From: Bacteroidota bacterium
GTDB taxonomy: Bacteria > Bacteroidota > Bacteroidia > UBA4408
Direction: 5' to 3'
DNA: 64,000 bases
Assembly: GCA_963169745.1 (NCBI GenBank)
Contig: CAUJCU010000009.1
Span: 1 to 64,000 of the forward strand
The notes under the pieces were generated by a model that saw only the letters and a list, made by a program, of their open reading frames with translations, was not told the origin of the DNA and made no database searches. A program made the position numbers and the translations under genes. Below, one piece after another: positions 53,612-62,959 of the stretch. Position 1 is the stretch's first letter. Every line of letters begins with the position of its first letter.

Positions 53612-54328
53612 ATGATGAAATACTTTTTTTCCTTCCTATCACTTATTTTATTAACAATGGCGTCTTGCACAAGCAATAATGCCCAAGTATCTAATACTAA
53701 TTTATCGGCTCAGGCATTTGCCGATAAAATAAAAGAATTACCCAATGCACCCATAATTGACGTTCGTACTCCGGAAGAATTTTTAAAAGGACATGTGGAG
53801 CATGCTCAAAATATTAATTGGAATGGTTCTGATTTTGAAGCCGAAATTTCAAAAATCAATCATGATGAACCGGTATTGGTATATTGCTTAAGTGGTGGAC
53901 GCAGTGCCTCGGCAGCTAACTTTATGAGGAATAAAGGATTTAAACAAGTATTTGAAATGCAAGGCGGAATGATGCAATGGCGGGCAGCAAATTTACCGGA
54001 AACCACAAGCACATCTGCTAAAACAAAAGGAATGAGTAAGAATCAGTTTAATGAAATTACAGCTTCCAATACCATTGTTTTAGTTGACTTTTATGCTGAC
54101 TGGTGCGTTCCTTGTAAAAAAATGAAACCTTATTTAGATGAAATTTCGCAAACCATGAGCCCCAAAGTAAAGGTGGTTCGTATTAATGTAGATGATAATT
54201 TGGAACTCTGTAAGGAATTAAAAATAGACGCTTTGCCGGTACTGCATTTATATAAAAACAATACACTTGCTTGGTCTAACATAGGCTATATTGATAAGGA
54301 GCCTGTGGTAAAAAAGATAGAGGAATAA
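53612..54328 (+). CDS. Exported lipoprotein fusing rhodanese and thioredoxin domains
   Basis: This 238-residue protein has a lipoprotein signal (ILLTMASC), a rhodanese domain (about 30-130, APIIDVRTPEEFLKGHVEHA and VLVYCLSGGRSASAAN with the active Cys) and a C-terminal thioredoxin domain (about 140-238, FYADWCVPCKKMKPYL). The fusion has the same domain order as the two genes immediately upstream. It would work in the periplasm, where a linked thioredoxin can reduce persulfides or proteins. It starts 3 bases after the thioredoxin stop. Confidence 0.95.
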   Translation: MMKYFFSFLSLILLTMASCTSNNAQVSNTNLSAQAFADKIKELPNAPIIDVRTPEEFLKGHVEHAQNINWNGSDFEAEISKINHDEPVLVYCLSGGRSASAANFMRNKGFKQVFEMQGGMMQWRAANLPETTSTSAKTKGMSKNQFNEITASNTIVLVDFYADWCVPCKKMKPYLDEISQTMSPKVKVVRINVDDNLELCKELKIDALPVLHLYKNNTLAWSNIGYIDKEPVVKKIEE

Positions 54329-54349
54329 GAAAAGAATCAGATCGCTTTT

Positions 54350-57001
54350 TTAAGCGCCTACTACTTTTTTTATTTCATTTAATTTCATTAAAGCTTCAAC
54401 AGGTGTCAGGGTATTTATATCAATTTGAAGCAGTTCGTCTTTTATTTGGCTTAAAACCGGATCATCCAGCTGAAAAAAACTCAACTGATAATCTTGTTTA
54501 GGTAAGCTCATCTGGGAGTTCGTTTGTTGGTTTTCTTGTTGCTTATGAATACTTTCTAAATGAACTAAAATTTCGGTTGCTCGCGTTATTACTTGTTTAG
54601 GCATTCCGGCCATGCGTGCCACGTGAATACCAAAACTATGGGCACTGCCACCGGGCATTAGTTTCCGCAAAAACAAAACTTTATTGTCTATTTCTTTTAC
54701 AGACACATTATAATTTTTAATCCGTTTAAAACGGTCGGCCATGTCATTCAACTCATGATAGTGGGTAGCAAAGAGCGTTTTGGCTTTGTTTAGTTTGTTT
54801 TCATGAATATATTCTGCAATACTCCAAGCAATTGAAATACCATCGTAAGTACTGGTACCACGACCTATTTCATCAAGCAGCACCAAGCTCCGGTTTGATA
54901 AGTTGTTTAATATACTCGCTGTTTCATTCATCTCAACCATAAAAGTTGATTCGCCCGATGATATATTGTCTGAGGCTCCCACACGAGTAAAAATCTTATC
55001 TACCAAGCCTATTTGAGCATGTTTAGCCGGCACATAACTACCCATTTGAGCCATAAGCACGATAAGGGCTGTTTGGCGTAATACAGCCGACTTTCCAGAC
55101 ATATTAGGACCGGTTATGACAATTATTTGTTGTGTTTTATGATCTAAATAAATATCATTACAAATATACTGTTCGCCTGCCGGCAAAAGCTTCTCAATAA
55201 CCGGATGCCTCCCATCAACAATGTTTAATATGTCGCTTTCATTAACCTCCGGTTTTACATAATTATTTGCAACGGCACAACGAGCAAAGCCTAGTAAACA
55301 ATCAAGCCGCGCTACTAAGCCGGCATTAAGTTGTATGGCCTGAATAAAATCCATTAAAGCCATAACTAAATCGTAAAATAGTTTCGTTTCAAGAGCAAGA
55401 ATTTTTTCTTCTGCTCCTAAAATTTTCTCTTCATACTCTTTCAGTTCTGGTGTAATATAACGTTCGGCATTCGTTAATGTTTGTTTCCTAATCCAATGAC
55501 CAGGAACTTTATCTTTGTGTGTATGGGTTACTTCAAGATAATACCCAAAAACATTATTAAACGATATTTTTAATGATGGAATACCAGTTGCTTCGGACTC
55601 TTTAATCTGCATTTGTATTAAGTAATCCTTTCCACTGTGAGCCAAATACCTAAGTTCATCAAGTTCGGGATGAACACCCGATTGTATTACTTCTCCTTTA
55701 TTAACTAATGCAGGTGGGTTAGGTTGTATTTCTTTTTCAAGACGTTCAGCAATAATCATACAAGGGTTAAGTTGTTCCCCTATTTTTTCTAGGTGATTGT
55801 TGCTGCTCCCAACACAAATTTCTTTAAGCTTTTTGATTCCATAAAGTGCATTTTTTAGTTGCACTAATTCTCGTGGTGATACTCTGTTTACAGCTACTTT
55901 ACCAATCAATCTTTCTATATCACCCATCCCTTTTATTAGCCCCAGCATTGTTTCGCCCATATCTTCATGATGTATGAGATAGCTTACCAAATCAAGTCGC
56001 TCAGCAATCGGATGTAAGTCTTTTAAGGGCATTCCTAACCAACGTTTTAGCATACGCGAGCCCATTGCCGAAACGGTAAAGTCTATAATATCTAACAACG
56101 ACTTTCCTTTTTCTAATTCGCCATAACCCGAAGGTTGAAAAAGTTCAAGATTACGAATTGTAAATCGATCAAGCCACATATACCGATCTTCATCAATTCG
56201 TGACAAATGGTTGATGTGTTGTACTTTGTCATGTTGCGTTTCGGCTAAATAGTGCATAGCAGCCCCTGCAGCAATAATGCCATATTTCATAAGATCCACA
56301 CCAAAACCCTTTAGTGAGGTGGTTCCAAAATGTTTAAGTAAGGTATCGTGTGCGTAATCATCAGTAAAAACCCATTCATCTAATGGAAAAGTGTAAAACC
56401 GGCTGCCAAAAAGTTCAGTAAAGTCTTTGCGTTTACTTTTCTGAAAAAGTACTTCACTGGGTTTTAAATTCTGCAATAGCTTGTCAGCATAGTCCATACT
56501 TCCTTCAGCTAGAAAAAATTCTCCGGTTGAAATGTCTAAAAAGGCTAATCCGGCTTTATTGTTTTCCATAAACACAGCCGCCAAAAAATTATTAGAATAA
56601 TTTTCGAGAACCTTATCATTATATGAAACTCCTGGAGTTACTAGCTCGGTAACACCTCTCTTTACAATTGTCTTGGTTAACTTGGGGTCTTCAAGCTGGT
56701 CGCAAATGGCCACCCGATAGCCGGCTCTTACTAATTTAGGCAAATAAGAATCGAGCGAGTGGTGTGGAAATCCGGCCAGCTCAATATATGCTGCAGCACC
56801 ATTAGCTCTTTTTGTTAATACAATACCAAGTATGTGAGCAGCTTTTACAGCATCTTCGCCAAAAGTTTCATAAAAATCGCCAACCCGAAACAGTAACAAG
56901 GCATCAGGGTATTTTGCCTTTATCGTATTGTACTGTTTCATTAATGGAGTTTCCACCACTCCGTTTACTTGATGGGGCGCTTTATTTCTCTTGGCAGTCA
57001 T
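54350..57001 (-). CDS. mutS: DNA mismatch repair protein MutS
   Basis: MutS recognises mismatches and starts repair. The 883-residue chain has the mismatch-contact motif [10 protein letters not shown] (Phe43, Glu45), core and lever domains, Walker [15 protein letters not shown] near residue 630, the Walker B and signature region [15 protein letters not shown], and ATHYHEL. The C-terminal oligomerisation tail is present. A TAACTTTG -7 element on the minus strand at 57009-57016 lies just before the start. The mutL gene is not in the window. Confidence 0.98.
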   Translation of the reverse strand: MTAKRNKAPHQVNGVVETPLMKQYNTIKAKYPDALLLFRVGDFYETFGEDAVKAAHILGIVLTKRANGAAAYIELAGFPHHSLDSYLPKLVRAGYRVAICDQLEDPKLTKTIVKRGVTELVTPGVSYNDKVLENYSNNFLAAVFMENNKAGLAFLDISTGEFFLAEGSMDYADKLLQNLKPSEVLFQKSKRKDFTELFGSRFYTFPLDEWVFTDDYAHDTLLKHFGTTSLKGFGVDLMKYGIIAAGAAMHYLAETQHDKVQHINHLSRIDEDRYMWLDRFTIRNLELFQPSGYGELEKGKSLLDIIDFTVSAMGSRMLKRWLGMPLKDLHPIAERLDLVSYLIHHEDMGETMLGLIKGMGDIERLIGKVAVNRVSPRELVQLKNALYGIKKLKEICVGSSNNHLEKIGEQLNPCMIIAERLEKEIQPNPPALVNKGEVIQSGVHPELDELRYLAHSGKDYLIQMQIKESEATGIPSLKISFNNVFGYYLEVTHTHKDKVPGHWIRKQTLTNAERYITPELKEYEEKILGAEEKILALETKLFYDLVMALMDFIQAIQLNAGLVARLDCLLGFARCAVANNYVKPEVNESDILNIVDGRHPVIEKLLPAGEQYICNDIYLDHKTQQIIVITGPNMSGKSAVLRQTALIVLMAQMGSYVPAKHAQIGLVDKIFTRVGASDNISSGESTFMVEMNETASILNNLSNRSLVLLDEIGRGTSTYDGISIAWSIAEYIHENKLNKAKTLFATHYHELNDMADRFKRIKNYNVSVKEIDNKVLFLRKLMPGGSAHSFGIHVARMAGMPKQVITRATEILVHLESIHKQQENQQTNSQMSLPKQDYQLSFFQLDDPVLSQIKDELLQIDINTLTPVEALMKLNEIKKVVGA

Positions 57002-57487
57002 AAGTGGTCAAAGTTAAAGTTTAAGCCTCTATTTTCTATAAATCTGTTAATAAATAAGCCCTTTTGGTGCATTAAATGAAAATAGAAGTTGCAATCAATT
57101 TTTACCTTGTTAATAATCAAATGGTTAAGTTTTTGTTCTAAATTGATACAAAAGGAATTATAATGGCTACCTGAGATGATGCTTTTGCAAACTTTAAATC
57201 ACCCTGATTAAAGCTATTAGAAAAATCATAAAGACCTGAATAGTAGCAAGTTTTTCTATTTTTTAAGGGAAAATGAAAAATTCAAATACCAATTTGTGAA
57301 TAAACGGAATAACTATAAACAATTTTACGGCTTGTAAACACGCTAAGTAATCATTTTCTAAATGCTTTAAAACGCCTGAAAGCCATAATTAACAGCCTTT
57401 TCCAGATAATTTCTTTTAAAAATTAACAGGTCTAAAAACATTGAAAATCAAAAAGTTTTCAACAAAAGTGGGAAATAATGGTAAAAA
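57002..57487. other. Intergenic gap between mutS and mraZ
   Basis: Besides the mutS -7 element, the right end carries the MraZ boxes, listed separately. No gene is seen in the AT-rich middle (57040-57450). Confidence 0.5.
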
Positions 57488-57500
57488 GTGGGAAATAATT
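57468..57500 (+). promoter_or_regulatory. MraZ-box-like direct repeats
   Basis: GTGGGAAATAAT occurs at 57468-57479 and again at 57488-57499, a period of 20 bases. MraZ is known to bind GTGGG-type direct repeats in its own promoter. The second repeat overlaps the GTG used by the track ORF start, which argues for the downstream TTG. Confidence 0.7.
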
Positions 57501-57532
57501 CCATATTTTTACGCAAAAAAATAAAAAGCCCC

Positions 57533-58015
57533 TTGTACCAACTGTTAGGAACATACGAATGCACTGTAGATGCTAAAGGAAGAGTGATGCTTCCGGTAGC
57601 CTATAAAAAGGCATTGACTGCTGTATTAGAGAAGGGCTTTGTATTAAAACGCAGTGTTTTCGGTTCTTGTTTGGAGCTTTATACTATGGACGATTGGCAA
57701 CGCACCAAAAAAGATGTGGATCGCCTAAATCGGTTTAAAAAGGAAAATATCGAGTTTATAAGAGTTTTCTCGGCAGGCCTTAAGGCAATTGAAATAGATA
57801 ATAGTGGCCGCCTGCTGTTGCCTAAAGACCTGATGACATTTGCCGGTATAACTAAGGATGTAGTGATGAGTGTTACTTCAAACAACATTATTGAAATATG
57901 GGATAAGAAAAAGTATGAAGACTCGGTAAATATGCCAAACGATGACTTTGAAAACTTAGCAGAACGTGTAATGGGAAGTATGGGAAATAAAGCAGATGAA
58001 GGAGATGTATCATAA
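57533..58015 (+). CDS. mraZ: Transcriptional regulator MraZ
   Basis: MraZ is a dimer- or oligomer-forming SpoVT/AbrB-like DNA-binding protein that controls the dcw cluster. It shows two repeats of the fold: TYECTVDAKGRVMLPVAYKK and AIEIDNSGRLLLPKDLM. I start it at the TTG at 57533 (LYQLLGTYEC), as the track GTG at 57488 lies within the operator. It overlaps rsmH by 20 bases. It regulates the whole downstream operon. Confidence 0.92.
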   Translation: MYQLLGTYECTVDAKGRVMLPVAYKKALTAVLEKGFVLKRSVFGSCLELYTMDDWQRTKKDVDRLNRFKKENIEFIRVFSAGLKAIEIDNSGRLLLPKDLMTFAGITKDVVMSVTSNNIIEIWDKKKYEDSVNMPNDDFENLAERVMGSMGNKADEGDVS

Positions 58016-58898
58016 CCCGGTTTTATTAATGGAAAGCATGAATGGTTTAAACATAAAGGCAAACGGAACTTATGTAGATGTAACGTATGGCGGAGGTGGG
58101 CATGCAGCAGCAATTTTAGAACAATTAACTACGGGTAAACTGTATGCTTTTGACCAAGACGAAGATGCGCATAGAAATAAAATAAATGATGAAAAACTAG
58201 TACTGATTAAGCAAAACTTCAGATACATGAAAAACTTTTTAAAGATGTATAATGCAGTTCCTGTTGATGGAATTTTAGCTGATCTAGGCGTTTCATCACA
58301 TCAGTTTAATGAAGCATCAAGAGGTTTCAGTACACGCTTTGAAGGGGCCTTGGATATGCGTATGGACAAACATGCAACACTTACTGCAGCCGAAATAATA
58401 AATACTTATGAAGAAGTAGATTTAGCAAAATTATTTAGAAATTTTGGAGAGGTTGACAACAGTCGGAAACTTGCAGCTTGTATAATTGAAGCAAGAGAGA
58501 AGAAGCCGTTAAATACTATTCAGCAGTTTAAAGAAGCAATTGCCCGTTGTATTCCAAAATTTAAAGAACAGCAATATCTCGCAAAAGTTTTCCAAGCTCT
58601 TAGAATAGCTGTAAATATGGAATTAGAAGCCCTTAAAGATTTACTTACACAAAGTTTTGAGGTGCTAAAACCCGGTGGTCGTTTGGTTGTGATATCATAC
58701 CACTCCCTTGAAGACCGTTTGGTAAAAAACTTCATCAAGTCAGGAAACTTTGAAGGGCATATAGAACAAGATTTTTATGGCAACAAAATAGTAGGATTTA
58801 AGACCATAAATCGTCACATTATTACTCCAAATGAAGAAGAAATAATAAACAATAATAGGGCGCGGAGTGCCAAGTTACGTATTGCCGAGAAAATATAA
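57996..58898 (+). CDS. rsmH: 16S rRNA (cytosine-1402-N4)-methyltransferase
   Basis: RsmH methylates C1402 of 16S rRNA. The 300-residue chain has YHNPVLLMESMNGL, the SAM site DVTYGGGGHAAAIL, ADLGVSSHQFNEASRGFS and VISYHSLEDRLVKNF. It starts inside mraZ, with the ATG at 57996 or 58005 (MYHNPV), so the two are translated together. Confidence 0.97.
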   Translation: MKEMYHNPVLLMESMNGLNIKANGTYVDVTYGGGGHAAAILEQLTTGKLYAFDQDEDAHRNKINDEKLVLIKQNFRYMKNFLKMYNAVPVDGILADLGVSSHQFNEASRGFSTRFEGALDMRMDKHATLTAAEIINTYEEVDLAKLFRNFGEVDNSRKLAACIIEAREKKPLNTIQQFKEAIARCIPKFKEQQYLAKVFQALRIAVNMELEALKDLLTQSFEVLKPGGRLVVISYHSLEDRLVKNFIKSGNFEGHIEQDFYGNKIVGFKTINRHIITPNEEEIINNNRARSAKLRIAEKI

Positions 58899-58901
58899 AA
58901 T

Positions 58902-59348
58902 ATGCAAAAAGAGCCCGTACATACTATAGATAAGTCGCCTGTGGAGAAGCATGTTGCCGAGCCTGTAAGCCAAGCACAAAAGCCCAATGCACCTAAAGCA
59001 AAGATGCATAAAGTGGTGGTACGTTCTTTTTTTGATGTAATTAATGGCAACATTTTAATTAATAGAGCCAGCCTAAAACAAGCACCCTTTGTTTTGTTTT
59101 TGACAGGAGTGGCCTTAGTGTACATAGCCAACACCTATTTTGCCGAAAGAAAAATTCGACAAATAAATAAAATATCAAATGAACTCAAGGAGCTCCGTTC
59201 TGAGTTTATAACCTCAAAGTCGCAGCTCATGTTTGTTAGCAAGCAGAGCGAGGTGGCTAAAACAGCCGAAATGATGGGTTTGCAAATACAAGAAAGCACT
59301 ACCCCTCCGGGAAAAATAATTTTTAACCATTCGGAAAAACAGAAATAG
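58902..59348 (+). CDS. ftsL: FtsL-like cell division protein
   Basis: This 148-residue bitopic protein has a cytoplasmic N-terminus (about 1-60), one membrane segment (APFVLFLTGVALVYIANTYF) and a coiled-coil periplasmic part (KIRQINKISNELKELRSEF). That pattern fits FtsL, which links FtsQ, FtsB and FtsI in the divisome. It lies between rsmH and ftsI as expected. Sequence similarity in this family is low, so the call rests on position and topology. Confidence 0.88.
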   Translation: MQKEPVHTIDKSPVEKHVAEPVSQAQKPNAPKAKMHKVVVRSFFDVINGNILINRASLKQAPFVLFLTGVALVYIANTYFAERKIRQINKISNELKELRSEFITSKSQLMFVSKQSEVAKTAEMMGLQIQESTTPPGKIIFNHSEKQK

Positions 59349-59349
59349 C

Positions 59350-61473
59350 GTGAAGGAAACCAAGGATATTAAAAAGGATTTTTTATGGCGCATTTATTTA
59401 ATGTACTTTTTTATAGTGCTTTTTGGTATTGCTGTATTGTTTAAAGCAGGTACAATTCAAATTGCAGAGGGTGACTATTGGAAGGCAAAACACGATCGTG
59501 AACAGGTAAAAAAAGTAAGTATTAATGCCTCAAGAGGAAATATTTTCTCTGCTGATGGCAGCTTGCTGGCAACCTCTGTTCCTATTTTTGAGTTGAGAAT
59601 GGATCTTATTTCGGACCCTATTACCGATAAATTATTTTATGAAAATCTTGATTCATTAGCCTTGTGTCTTTCGCAAACATTTCCAAACCGCTCAAAGAGC
59701 ACATGGAAAACACAACTAAAGAAAGCTCGAAAAAACAAGGATCGTTACTTCTTGATTGCCCGCAAGGTAGATTATCCAACACTTAAAAAAGTAAGAACCT
59801 TTCCTATTTTTAAATTAGGAAAATATAAAGGCGGCCTGCTGGTACAACAACAAAGTCGTAGAGAACTTCCATTTAAAAATATGGCTATGCGAACTATTGG
59901 ATACGATCGTGTTTCAAATAAACCATTAGGGCTTGAAGGGGCTATGAATAAAGAGTTGGCGGGAGTTAAGGGAAAGCGTTTAGTTCAAAAAATAGCAAAT
60001 GGAGTTTTTAGGCCTGTTAACCAGGATAATGAAATAGAACCACAAGATGGAAACGATATTGTGGCTACCATTGACGCTAACATTCAAGATGTGGCTCATC
60101 ATGCTTTAGAGAAGCAATTAATTAAGGAAAAGGCGCATCATGGTTGTGCTATTTTAATGGAAGTTAAAACAGGTGCTATTAGAGCTATGGTAAACCTTAC
60201 ACGATTAGATAGCATAACTTATGCCGAAACATTTAATTATGCCATTGGCGAAGGGGTAGAGCCGGGATCTACATTTAAACTGGCCTCAATTATGGCGGCT
60301 ATGGAAGATGGCTATACCGACCTAGATGAAATTGTTGATACCGAAGGAGGAAAAAAGGCACTAGCCGGAGGCTATGTTTTGAAAGATTCGCACGATGGCG
60401 GATATGGAAAAATTTCAGTAAAGCAGGTTTTCGAAAAATCATCAAACGTAGGTACAGCAAACATTGTTCTCAAGTATTACAAAAAACAACCTCAAAAATT
60501 TATTGATAGGCTTTACTCCTTCGGAATTAACAAGCCTTTGGGAATCATTCTTCCTGGAGAGCATAACCCTTATATTAAGGATGTAAAATCAAAATTTTGG
60601 AGCGCTCTTTCTTTGCCTTTAATGAGTATTGGTTATGAGGAAAAACTTACTGCTCTTCAAATACTTAATTTTTATAATACAGTAGCTAATAATGGGAAAA
60701 TGATGCAACCGCAGTTTATTAGCGAAGTGCAATCAAAAGGACAAAAAGTAAAAACCTTTGAACCTGTTGTGCTTAACCCGTCTATTTGCTCTCAAAGCAC
60801 TATTGATAAGGCACGCGAAATGATGGAAGGTGTTGTTAAAGAAGGTACCGCCACCTATTTAAGAACAGCTCCTTATCAAATAGCAGCCAAAACCGGAACA
60901 GCACAAATTGCTCAGGGAAAAACAGGCTATGGCAGCACCAATAAAAAGTATCTCGCATCATTATGCGGCTATTTCCCGGCTAAAGATCCTTTGTATTCTA
61001 TAATTGTTATGATTTATGATCCTTCACGTGCTTCTATCTATGGAAATGAAGTAGCCGGGCCTGTATTCAGAGAAATTGCCGATAAGGTTTACAGCAACAA
61101 TAAAAGTATTCATAAACCTTTACAAAAAGATACTAGCGCACTATTGGTACATGTACCAATAATAAAATGTGGCAAGAAAGAAGATATTCAAAAAATAGCG
61201 CAGGAGCTTTCGTTAAAAACCGCGTTAGAAGGTAATCAAAAAAGCTATTTGCGAGTAAAACAAGAGAACGATGGCTTTGTGGGCACTACTATAATTCTAA
61301 ATGATTCTGAAGTGCCTAAGTTAATTGGCTTAGGATTAAGGGATGCCTTGTCAATATTAGAAAATCAAAAAATTACGGTAAAAGTTATTGGACGCGGAAC
61401 AGTAAGAAAGCAATCCTTGACTGCTGGAACTAAAGTTACCCAAGGTGCAGTAATAACTATTGAACTTTCGTGA
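59350..61473 (+). CDS. ftsI: Septal peptidoglycan transpeptidase (class B PBP) with PASTA domain
   Basis: FtsI cross-links septal peptidoglycan. The 707-residue protein has a single N-terminal membrane segment, the PBP dimerisation region (SRGNIFSADGSLLATS), and the transpeptidase motifs SxxK in GVEPGSTFKLAS (near residue 303), SxN in KSSNVGTAN and KTG in AAKTGTAQIA. A C-terminal PASTA-like domain (about 640-707) follows. The start is a GTG at 59350, 1 base after ftsL. The stop overlaps the murE ORF track but not the ATG chosen here. Confidence 0.97.
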   Translation: MKETKDIKKDFLWRIYLMYFFIVLFGIAVLFKAGTIQIAEGDYWKAKHDREQVKKVSINASRGNIFSADGSLLATSVPIFELRMDLISDPITDKLFYENLDSLALCLSQTFPNRSKSTWKTQLKKARKNKDRYFLIARKVDYPTLKKVRTFPIFKLGKYKGGLLVQQQSRRELPFKNMAMRTIGYDRVSNKPLGLEGAMNKELAGVKGKRLVQKIANGVFRPVNQDNEIEPQDGNDIVATIDANIQDVAHHALEKQLIKEKAHHGCAILMEVKTGAIRAMVNLTRLDSITYAETFNYAIGEGVEPGSTFKLASIMAAMEDGYTDLDEIVDTEGGKKALAGGYVLKDSHDGGYGKISVKQVFEKSSNVGTANIVLKYYKKQPQKFIDRLYSFGINKPLGIILPGEHNPYIKDVKSKFWSALSLPLMSIGYEEKLTALQILNFYNTVANNGKMMQPQFISEVQSKGQKVKTFEPVVLNPSICSQSTIDKAREMMEGVVKEGTATYLRTAPYQIAAKTGTAQIAQGKTGYGSTNKKYLASLCGYFPAKDPLYSIIVMIYDPSRASIYGNEVAGPVFREIADKVYSNNKSIHKPLQKDTSALLVHVPIIKCGKKEDIQKIAQELSLKTALEGNQKSYLRVKQENDGFVGTTIILNDSEVPKLIGLGLRDALSILENQKITVKVIGRGTVRKQSLTAGTKVTQGAVITIELS

Positions 61474-61474
61474 G

Positions 61475-62938
61475 ATGAAGCAATTGAGCGACATAATATA
61501 CAAAACGGGAATACTTGAAGTTTATGGAATAGTCCATAAAAATATGGCTAAGATTTGTTTTGACTCTAGAGAAGTTGAAGCAGATACTCTGTTTATTGCG
61601 GTAAAAGGAACGATTCAAGATGGCCATTTGTATATTGAAAAAGCTATTGCTAAAGGTGCCACAGCAATTATCTGCACCCAAAAACCACAAAATATTAATC
61701 CTGAAATTACGTATGTTATAGTTCATGATACTGCCTACGCATTGGGTATAGTAGCCAGTAATTTTTATGATCACCCCTCGGCTAAACTCAAATTAATTGG
61801 AATTACGGGTACTAATGGAAAAACAACTACGGTTACTTTACTATACCATTTATTTCAATCTTTAGGATATAAAACGGGCCTTTTGTCAACGGTAAAAAAC
61901 TTTATCGGCAATCATGAATATAAAGCTACCCATACCACTCCTGATGCCATAAAACTGAATGAGCTATTGGCCGAAATGGTAGCTCAAAAAATAGATTATT
62001 GTTTTATGGAAGTAAGTTCTCATAGTATTGTTCAACACCGTATTAACGGATTGCAATTTACGGGAGCTGCGTTTTCAAATATTACCCATGATCATTTAGA
62101 TTATCATGGAACGTTTGAAAATTATTTAAAAGCCAAAAAAGAATTTTTTGATCAGCTTCCATCCTCTGCATTTGCTTTAGTAAATCGTGACGATCGCCAT
62201 TATTCGGTTATGATCCAAAATACAAAAGCTCAAAAAGTGACATGTGCACTAAATCAACCTGCCGATTTCAAAGCCAAAATAATTGAGAGCTATTTTGAAG
62301 GCTTACACTTACAGCTTGATGGTGTTGAGGTGTGGACGAAGCTCATTGGCCGTTTTAATGCCTACAACATGTTAATGGTGTATGCTGTTGCTAGGTTGCT
62401 TCATCAAGATAAAAACAAGGTGTTAACCGCTATAAGCTTATTAGAACCTGTAGATGGTCGTTTCCAGTTTATTCGTTCGGCCTCAGGAATTACCGGCATT
62501 GTAGATTATGCACACACTCCTGATGCTTTACAGAATGTACTCAAAACAATTCAAGACATTAGAAATGGGAATGAAAAAATAATAACCGTAATTGGTTGTG
62601 GGGGAAATCGAGATGCCATGAAAAGACCACTTATGGCCGAAATAGCTTGCAGCTTGAGTGATCGTGTTATCCTTACTTCAGACAATCCGAGAAACGAAAA
62701 CCCCGATGAAATTATTGCCCAAATGATGGGCGGTGTTGGGGCTGCCTCTGTATCTAAAACCTTGTGTATTACCGATCGCAGACAAGCTATTAAAACGGCC
62801 TTTGCTTTTGCTGCAGCAGGCGACATTGTTTTAATTGCCGGAAAAGGTCATGAAAAATATCAGGAAATAAATGGTGAAAAATATCCTTTTGATGACATGT
62901 ATGAACTAAGTGAATTATTTAAAAACCAAACAACATAA
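61475..62938 (+). CDS. murE: UDP-N-acetylmuramoyl-tripeptide synthetase MurE
   Basis: MurE adds the third residue of the peptidoglycan stem peptide. It has the ATP loop GITGTNGKTTTVTLLYHL near residue 110, the central NITHDHLDYHGTF, and DNPRNENPDEI, the loop that in meso-diaminopimelate enzymes recognises that residue (DNPR motif). The track start at 61460 (TTG) overlaps the ftsI stop; the ATG at 61475, 1 base after it, is used. The DNPR motif suggests meso-DAP as substrate. Confidence 0.97.
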   Translation: MKQLSDIIYKTGILEVYGIVHKNMAKICFDSREVEADTLFIAVKGTIQDGHLYIEKAIAKGATAIICTQKPQNINPEITYVIVHDTAYALGIVASNFYDHPSAKLKLIGITGTNGKTTTVTLLYHLFQSLGYKTGLLSTVKNFIGNHEYKATHTTPDAIKLNELLAEMVAQKIDYCFMEVSSHSIVQHRINGLQFTGAAFSNITHDHLDYHGTFENYLKAKKEFFDQLPSSAFALVNRDDRHYSVMIQNTKAQKVTCALNQPADFKAKIIESYFEGLHLQLDGVEVWTKLIGRFNAYNMLMVYAVARLLHQDKNKVLTAISLLEPVDGRFQFIRSASGITGIVDYAHTPDALQNVLKTIQDIRNGNEKIITVIGCGGNRDAMKRPLMAEIACSLSDRVILTSDNPRNENPDEIIAQMMGGVGAASVSKTLCITDRRQAIKTAFAFAAAGDIVLIAGKGHEKYQEINGEKYPFDDMYELSELFKNQTT

Positions 62939-62959
62939 ACCTCAAAAGAAAATTTAAAT

